A stretch of DNA of 64,000 nt from Polytrichum commune. Lineage: Eukaryota > Streptophyta > Polytrichopsida > Polytrichales > Polytrichaceae. The translations under genes and the position numbers were made by a program. Shown one piece after another: positions 57,863 through 64,000 of this stretch. The notes under the pieces are model-generated. The model did not search any database and had not been told where the DNA came from. It saw only the letters and a program-made list of their open reading frames with translations. Each line of letters opens with the position of its first letter. Position 1 is the stretch's first letter. The stretch is taken from NCBI GenBank assembly GCA_950295325.1, contig OX485803.1, positions 77,269,554-77,333,553 of the forward strand, read 5' to 3'.

Positions 57863-57950
57863 GTGAACTATCCCGTACATTGGTTTCTTGGAGGCAAGGG
57901 TTTAGACATCCAACATGGAACAAGTGTATGGGTTGGTTCGGCCAAATCCA
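57863..57950 (+). repeat. Short repeat with tRNA-like B-box, copy b
   Basis: GTACATTGGTTTCTTGGAGG, CAAGGGTTTAGACATCCAAC and TATGGGTTGGTTCGGCCAAATCC match the minus strand of 44790-44935. The copy is in plus orientation. Confidence 0.4.
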
Positions 57951-58287
57951 AATTTCATGAGTCTTCAACACTTTCATGTAACTAAGAACATAGTTTTGTT
58001 TAGCTACAAATAAGAATAAGAATGACCCTATCCTTTTTTTTATGCCACTTGGATTCTAAGTTGACCGGGGTCACCTACCTCAAGCCTGATTGAAATCAAT
58101 AACATTCTCCACTTTTCATCCCTGACATTATTGTGTAGGGGTCGAATAGGCACATGCAATATTACACTTAGGGGCACATTCCCATGTGTTGTCATTGAGA
58201 TCCTTTAAAATTGGAGACCTCAGATTGTTGTACTTTACACTAACATTTCTTTTACTGTTGGCAACATTCCTTGTTACCCAAAACATA

Positions 58288-59369
58288 CAGTCTAACCTTG
58301 ATAATGTCACCCTTGTTAATAGAACACCTTGATATTGTCACCTAAAAGTTTGAAACCGATTTTCATAGTGTAAAACTCCCTCGTTATTATCCCTATCACC
58401 CTTGATAATGTCACTATTTTTTTTCAAAATCCGTAGTGTAAATGTGATAATATCAAGTATGGATGGATTGTATGGGTGGGCATGGGTTCGATATTATTGT
58501 TCATGGGTGAGCATGGGCTAAAGCAAAGCATATTGGGGGTCATTGAATGAGCTCTCATTCAATGCTTTCGGCATAGTGGGATGCCTTGTGTAATTTCAAA
58601 TTTGGTACGTGTTTCGGAGTCCAAATGCTCAATTCTACAGATATAAACAATCTTGATGAACGTATGAAGTCCAAAATGGAGGAAGCAACTTTGGAATTGG
58701 GTAGACTCATCGCCGCATTAAATTTGGGTTTGGATGTTGAAGTCAAGCCTGTAGAAAAGCTTTGTCCTTTGGAGTACATAAACATGGAAGGTGAAGATGA
58801 TTTTGAGGTGGAATTTTCTAATGAGGAGCTTGTGCAATTAGTGCAAGATAGCGAACAGGTTCTTGATTCCATGGAAGTGGACCCATTGATTGTTGATAAC
58901 AGTGATGATGAGTCTAAAGTAGTGAAGCTAAGCGATGCACAAAAATATGCTAAAGATGTTTTGAATTTTATGGCTAGCCAAGGTTCTCAGATTTTCAGCA
59001 CTCATGAGTTGTTAGAAATGGAAAAAATCCATGACAAACTCATTAGAATTGGTGTTGCACATTTAACATCAACAAAACAATGTGACATTAGAAGCTTCTT
59101 TGTCTCTAGTGAGAGGTCTTTACTTGATCTCAATGACACATTATGATGTGCTCTTGTTGTTATTCACAATTTTGAATTAGATTTTACATTCAAAAACATT
59201 GAAGTCTCGTATTTGTTTTTTTTAAAATTGTAATTATATTTTGATTTTCTATATATATTTTGATAATATCACATTATGCATAAAATGTGACATTATCAAG
59301 TATGTCACACCTTGTTTATATCACACTTTTTGGTGAAACGGAGGGTGTGACATTATCAAGGTTAGGGTG
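58288..59369 (+). mobile_element. Deleted pogo/Tigger-like DNA transposon
   Basis: The left TIR CAGTCTAACCTTGATAATG and the right end (reverse complement CACCCTAACCTTGATAATG) are flanked by TA on both sides (58286-58287 and 59370-59371). CA-starting TIRs, a TA target and a Tigger-like transposase tail place it in the pogo branch of Tc1/mariner. Only 1082 bp remain. The DNA-binding and DDE catalytic parts are absent. The motif GATAATGTCAC recurs several times near both ends (for example 58299, 58404, 59287, 59347). Confidence 0.88.
58557..59149 (+). pseudogene. Decayed C-terminal part of a Tigger/jerky-type transposase
   Basis: A frame beginning at 58557 reads IQCFRHSGMPC, like the segment that follows the DDE domain in Tigger/jerky transposases. 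It is lost by a frameshift and stop before about 58645, and the reading continues in another frame to the TAA/TGA region at 59146. That second frame (first ATG 58625) is about 170 residues: an acidic linker with EDDFEVEFSNEELVQLVQ, then DAQKYAKDVLNFMASQG and TKQCDIRSFF, resembling the C-terminal region and KQ..I..FF ending of this family. There are no catalytic Asp residues of the DDE core and no CENP-B-type helix-turn-helix, so it cannot be an active transposase. It is described only as a remnant. Confidence 0.65.
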
Positions 59370-59371
59370 TA

Positions 59372-60700
59372 CCAGGTACTATTTTTCACATTGTATTTTT
59401 TTTTAAATATGATTGAAACTATCAAGATGTAACATAGCATTACTTAGTTGATGAGTTGGGTTCATGGGCGCCGTAGTAGATTCAAGAATAAAGCCTCTGG
59501 ATGAAAAAATCCTAGTGATTCGGACTAAATTTGAAGGCTGGGAGGCTAAATTTAGCTCAACAATTAAGTAATATCATACGTGATATACAAATTATGTGAT
59601 TCAAGTTCACTTTACATTAGAGCTTGAGGACCCTTGATATGTGATTTACAAATTATGATTGGTCAAGGAGCTAGAGAAGGTCCAAGTTCACTTTACACTA
59701 GACCCCGAAGGCCTAAGGGACCAAAGAAATTCGAAATAATAAAAAATCTACGTGGCTCCCTTCATGACAACAAGTGAATAATGTTTCAAGGTCTACTGGA
59801 TATAGCATTAGACCCATGAAAAAGAGGTCATGGGTGTAACACAGAACTACGGGCCGTGACAATCAATTGAATTGTCATTGCCTCCTAAAGTTATAATATT
59901 TTCATGATGGGGATCCAAACACGAACATATGTTATAGTCGCTCAACATGATCCACTTTCACTTTATCTAAGCTTGAGGGCCCATTGATTTCATAACTTGG
60001 ATTTCTATTTCCCATGATACGGCATTTCACGATTTTCGAGGGCCCTTCGATTTTAATGGTCGCGGCTCTCGGTCTGTGTGTAACGTGGCCCTTAATTGGT
60101 ACGAACCACTTGAGATCCATGGGTCCAATTCAAGCTCAAAGATAAGTTATTTTTCTTCGAACATAGCGACCGTGCGATTGATTGACAAAGTGCCACAATG
60201 AGTGTAATCGCTTGAGGGCACAACAACTACCATATCATTGTAGGTAGGGAACCTCTATGCCATTATTATCATAGCTTTCAACAAATTGAAAAACTTACCA
60301 ACTATGAAGATTGAGCAACTACCATGGACTTGTTAGTTAGAAAAGACAAAAGTTTCTCCAAAAGGACACACAATCATAACAACCATCCGAGCAGCATGTA
60401 GCAACCAATGTTTGATGGATATAGAGAAGCATTAGAGTTATTCATAAAGTAAAGCCAATGAAACATAACATTATGCAACTCCTATCAACCATTTCATTCT
60501 GGTATATCAGTGACACTACTTCACCCGAGTTTATCATGCTAAATTTGCTTTCGAAGAGGATAAACAAAGTATAATTATGAATAGAATATGGTTTATTCCC
60601 GGTCCCATCAAGTGCACAAATTCAGCTGGAAAATGTTATGAACCATGGGTTTAGTCCCAAGCCCTTAGATTATGAGTATTAACACAAAGTCATCCAAGCT
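59372..60700. other. Gene-free DNA with an H1-like end at 60045-60095
   Basis: No supported gene. ATGGTCGCGGCTCTCGG followed by TGTGTGTAACGTGGCCCTTA matches the right end of the H1 MITE at 1664-1703, but no matching left end was found. Three loosely repeated phrases AGTTCACTTTACA..AGAGCTTGAGG occur between 59600 and 59980. Confidence 0.45.
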
Positions 60701-60706
60701 TTCTTA

Positions 60707-61267
60707 GGGGTTTGTTTACACCATGGGCCATGAAGTCATCCGAAGGCCCTGTAAAATCTGTGATTGGCTGTTGAACTCGTCTCAAGACCACTTCGGTTTA
60801 CACCAAGGAAAAAATGTGAGAGTGACCATGGAGTTCGAGGTCCCCAAAAGACATATTTTAAGGCCTACATTATCCGTTGACATGATCCAACATGTTTTGC
60901 AGTGGAAGAGGCAAAACAAATGCTATGGTAGAAAAAAAACAAGGGCCCATGGCAGAGAAATATTATTGTAATAAAAATTTAATGAATTTTTTTCTAGGGA
61001 AGAGAAGACAAAAGAACGGTCAAACTTGAATTTTAAAAAAACTACCCTTTTTGGGCATATATTAAAAAATTCAACACATTCACCTTTTGGTGCATGGTCA
61101 TTCCTCTTGGTCCACATTTGGTTTACACCTAGTGAGGGGCCCAAAAGGCTTTGTAAATTGCTTGTTTTAAAGAAATTAGACCATGGAAGTTGGACCATGA
61201 AGTCGGTCTATGGAAAAAGGCCATCTTCCATGGTCTGACTTCACGGTTGCATCGTGTAAACTGACCC
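60707..61267 (-). mobile_element. PIF/Harbinger-type MITE, family H2, copy b (inverted)
   Basis: TTA lies at 60704-60706 and 61268-61270. The left end is GGGGTTTGTTTACACCATGG; the right end, reverse complemented, is GGGTCAGTTTACACGATGC. The interior is the inverse of 45380-45954, with shared AAAAGACATATTTTAAGGCC, CACCTTTTGGTGCATGGTCA-like and GGAAGTTGGACCATGAAG blocks. 561 bp. Confidence 0.87.
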
Positions 61268-61270
61268 TTA

Positions 61271-61790
61271 ATGCTGAAATTATCACATACAAAGAGTGGG
61301 GTCGAGCTATTCATAACCGACTTTCTAAGTTGTCCTACTGGGATGAATGAGTCTAGCTAGACAGTAGGTCCCATATGCATACCCTATTTCTGATCCTAAA
61401 ATCCTCTCAAAGTTGAAAAAGTGAAATGAGAAGATCTCAAAAATTTCACCCAACTTTCTAAATAGACTTCGGAACATGACAACCTAACAAGCACTTAATA
61501 GAAAGTTTTCTCTAAGAAGGATCAATCCCACAGTTTTGCCTCTCTTTGGGGTCTTTACAGATAAGTCTACTGTGTACGGGAATAACAACACCCACTGTGG
61601 ATGGTATCACATCCCTCCTTACGGCTTGACAAGGTTTGTGCCTATCTTGTAACTTTATGAAAAAAAAAATTTAATGTCATATCAATTTCAAAGTTCGCTT
61701 CCTCTATCTTTACTCAATGGTATATGAGACGATGTCTCATCATAAAGGCTACATTCCTATGATTGTTTGCAACCATGGATCCTTCAAATT
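61271..61790. other. Gene-free DNA
   Basis: No supported gene and no paired repeats were recognised. Confidence 0.4.
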
Positions 61791-61794
61791 GTGC

Positions 61795-62091
61795 ATTTTG
61801 TTCTTTCTATAAACATTTGGGCATGATGGATTTACAATGTTGCAATTATAGTGACTTACTAAGTGATCCGTAAGTGGTTTTTCCTCCAAATTTTAATTGT
61901 TCATGACAATATTCATTACAAAATGTTAGGATGCAAAATACTCCGAACTTTGTTTTGATAATTGCCATGGATTTCATCCAGATTTCAATCATCCATGACA
62001 ATATTTGTAGAGTTGTTCATAAGAAGTGTCATTGGAAAAGTTGCCATAGTGACATAAAATGTCATATGACACTAAATACAATATTTAGTGC
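61795..62091 (-). repeat. Dispersed repeat R1, copy d (inverted, truncated)
   Basis: Reverse-complemented, it reads GCACTAAATATTGTATTTAGTGTC, CACTATGGCAACTTTTCCAATG, ACTTCTTATGAACAA, TTTTGCATCCTAACA, CACTTAGTAAGTCACTATAATTG, matching the left two thirds of copy a. The far end is missing. Confidence 0.68.
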
Positions 62092-62931
62092 AACAAATCT
62101 TGTGGCAATACATAGTGAGTCTAGGTACATATTCACAACGTCTACCATTGGGGAGAGTAAAAATGTTGAACACATGCAATGATGTATTGTGATGGATGAA
62201 TTCACTAGGAACTTGTACCATAGTAAGTACTTCATAGTTGTTATGGTAAATGGTACATGTGTTTCGTGGTGAAGCAAAGGGTGTTCAATTGAACTTTCAA
62301 GGTACGAGACATAGATTTTCAAACCCTTATTGTTGGAACTTGGATGTCATTGAAAATAGAAACCCTACCCTGAGGTATGGTATACATTCTTGCAATGCAA
62401 CTCAACCCAATACACAACATGTGGATACCTCACCATGCACATACTTGGATATATTTGAAAACAAATATATTGCAGCATGCAAGCAAGTACTTTGTTGCAA
62501 ATACGAACGTTGAAAAAGAAGTTGAAGGAGTCTAAGGAAAATTCCCACCCACCCACCCTTGCATTGTGTGAAGAAGAGTTTGAAGGGTTTGGCCTCTAAA
62601 ATGAAGAAGTTCAAGCTTTGAAAAAGTTTAAACAATCAACATTCTCTCTCATGAGAGGTGTCTTAGTTGTACTGTACATAGTAAGTATTGATATTGGTTG
62701 CCCCCATGGTACTGTATTTATCATGTCATCTCTCCTTTGGTGAAGCATGCTTAGAGTAACAAGATGGTATCATCCAAAACAAGGAGATTCATAAGCATAG
62801 ACAAGCAAAACCATAATGATTTGGTAAATAATTGCATGCTCACAATAGGACCAATGACATGCTCACAATAGTGGGAGAGTTTCCATTTTGACAAGAGTGT
62901 TTGTCTTGTATGTAGTGAAGAGAACATGCAA

Positions 62932-62966
<35 letters not shown>

Positions 62967-63610
62967 CAAGGTTAAAGTTATATTATGTGACTTACCTTGA
63001 TGTGCATACTACATTGATTATCCTAATTAGTGAGGGAGGGCTAATAATGCATGTGATATGAAATTGGTGAAGGTGATACTAAATTTCTATACTTTATGAA
63101 TGTAGTGTCACCAAAAGATCTAGGAAGCATTGTTCATCTTGGCACGATTCATTGAAAATATTATTCATAGTAGCACTATACACTGAAAGTACATGCGCTA
63201 TTCATTGACAAGCATGTGTTTGCATATAATTTTTTTTTAAATCACTCTACAAGCACCTTAGAGCACACACAAATCTTCTTGAAATGTATGGTAAATGGGC
63301 TAGTATTCATGAATTTAGTATCACTCAATAAAGATTTCAGCTCTCAATTTTGAGACGTGGCACAATAGTGTGTGTTTTGGGGAATAGCATCACACGCATC
63401 AATTGGGATAATCAATGCACTTATTTAAGTTATATTGCAACAACATGATGTTAAACATGTTCTCTCCCTACCCCTACCTTCCTTGGCTTAGCTTATCTTT
63501 CCTCCTAGTTCCCTTGGAACCTCAACCAGGGTGACTCTGATTCGCTACTGGTTGTCCATGAGGAAGCAAATACTGGCTACTGGCTCCACTAGGTGTTGTT
63601 CCACATCTCT
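62092..63610. other. Gene-free AT-rich DNA
   Basis: No supported gene. It contains a (TA)n microsatellite at 62935-62962. Confidence 0.4.
62935..62962. repeat. (TA)n microsatellite
   Basis: Uninterrupted TA dinucleotides, about 28 bp. Confidence 0.95.
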
Positions 63611-63615
63611 GTATT

Positions 63616-63942
63616 TTAGGTTACTAGTTGGCCCACTGGTGCATGTCCTACCAACAAAGTGAGGAGGGTTGAGCGGTTAAAATGAGCGGTAATGGCAGAC
63701 CCTAGACTTTTGAGAGCAACTTTTGAATTTAAAAATCGCAGTAATTTCAATATAGCCATAGAATTACCGCAATCCTCCTGATTTCTATCGTCCGACACGG
63801 GCAAAATTTGCACCACCTCATACTTCTCCAGATCTGGCGCAAAATCTCTCAAGTGATCGGTAATGGGCGTCTCTACTCTATACTCCCAGTCATCCTCTAC
63901 ATACTCCCGTCCATGATTGAGGGGCTGATCACACCGGCCAGT
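63616..63942 (-). CDS. Possible exon or gene fragment at the right edge, unknown product
   Basis: On the minus strand the frame is open for 109 codons from 63942 to the TAA at 63616. The first half reads like protein (GRCDQPLNHGREYVEDDWEY, then ITDHLRDFAPDLEKYEVVQI, then LPVSDDRNQEDCGNSMA), with balanced charge and no low complexity. A TAA at 63945-63943 blocks extension upstream in the same frame, so a splice acceptor, frameshift or pseudogene is needed. A possible donor GCG/GTAATT near 63768 could end the exon. The family was not recognised. It may belong to a gene that begins beyond the window. Confidence 0.3.
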   Translation of the reverse strand, partial: TGRCDQPLNHGREYVEDDWEYRVETPITDHLRDFAPDLEKYEVVQILPVSDDRNQEDCGNSMAILKLLRFLNSKVALKSLGSAITAHFNRSTLLTLLVGHAPVGQLVT

Positions 63943-64000
63943 TTAGACACCATCCATCAGCACCTCCGGCTGTAATAGTGTGTAAAGTGGTAGACCAACA

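Noticed and set aside
1-64000. CRISPR array, bacterial operon, phage or organellar insertion
   Set aside because: No direct-repeat/spacer pattern, no dense same-strand gene clusters, no ribosome binding sites; spliced genes show a nuclear plant locus.

Overview
The window is nuclear DNA of a land plant. The evidence is spliced genes with GT-AG introns, a NIP-type (plant-specific) aquaporin, a plant-specific C-terminal motif in the first gene, TTTAGGG-like telomeric motifs and a varied set of small plant-type transposons. The DNA is AT-rich and gene-poor, with about four convincing genes in 64 kb. The aquaporin selectivity filter (Phe-Ala-Ala-Arg) and the gene-poor AT-rich setting make me lean to a bryophyte or other seed-free plant. 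I cannot name the genus from sequence alone.

Layout: (1) 0-7 kb: one three-exon gene (2419-4902, +) of the plant family often annotated as 18S pre-ribosomal assembly protein gar2-related. Its promoter region is tandemly duplicated upstream, with a Harbinger-type MITE between the copies. (2) 7-24 kb: no convincing host gene. This part holds MITEs, a 93-bp minisatellite trapped inside a transposon, a tRNA-derived SINE with a perfect 12-bp target duplication, and fold-back elements. (3) 24-31.4 kb: a large inverted duplication carrying two head-to-head, near-identical three-exon genes (178 aa each) for a predicted plastid-targeted, hydrophilic, amphipathic-helix (LEA-like) protein. Each gene is followed by a mirrored array of ~250-310-bp repeats related to its own 3' end. 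(4) 32.9-36.2 kb: a complete five-exon NIP aquaporin on the minus strand, with a (GA)n-rich upstream region to about 38.9 kb. (5) 39-64 kb: repeat-dominated DNA. It holds nested MITEs (an hAT-type inserted in another element), a second Harbinger-type pair, a 946-bp long-TIR element, a 5S-rRNA-derived sequence, and a deleted pogo/Tigger-like element with a decayed transposase 3' end. A possible exon lies at the right edge.

The four genes show no obvious pathway link. The most unusual structure is the mirrored gene pair with shared promoters, shared intronic repeat and mirrored 3' arrays. For the transposons, superfamily calls rest on terminal inverted repeats (TIRs) and target-site duplications (TSDs) read directly from the sequence. 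No database search was possible.
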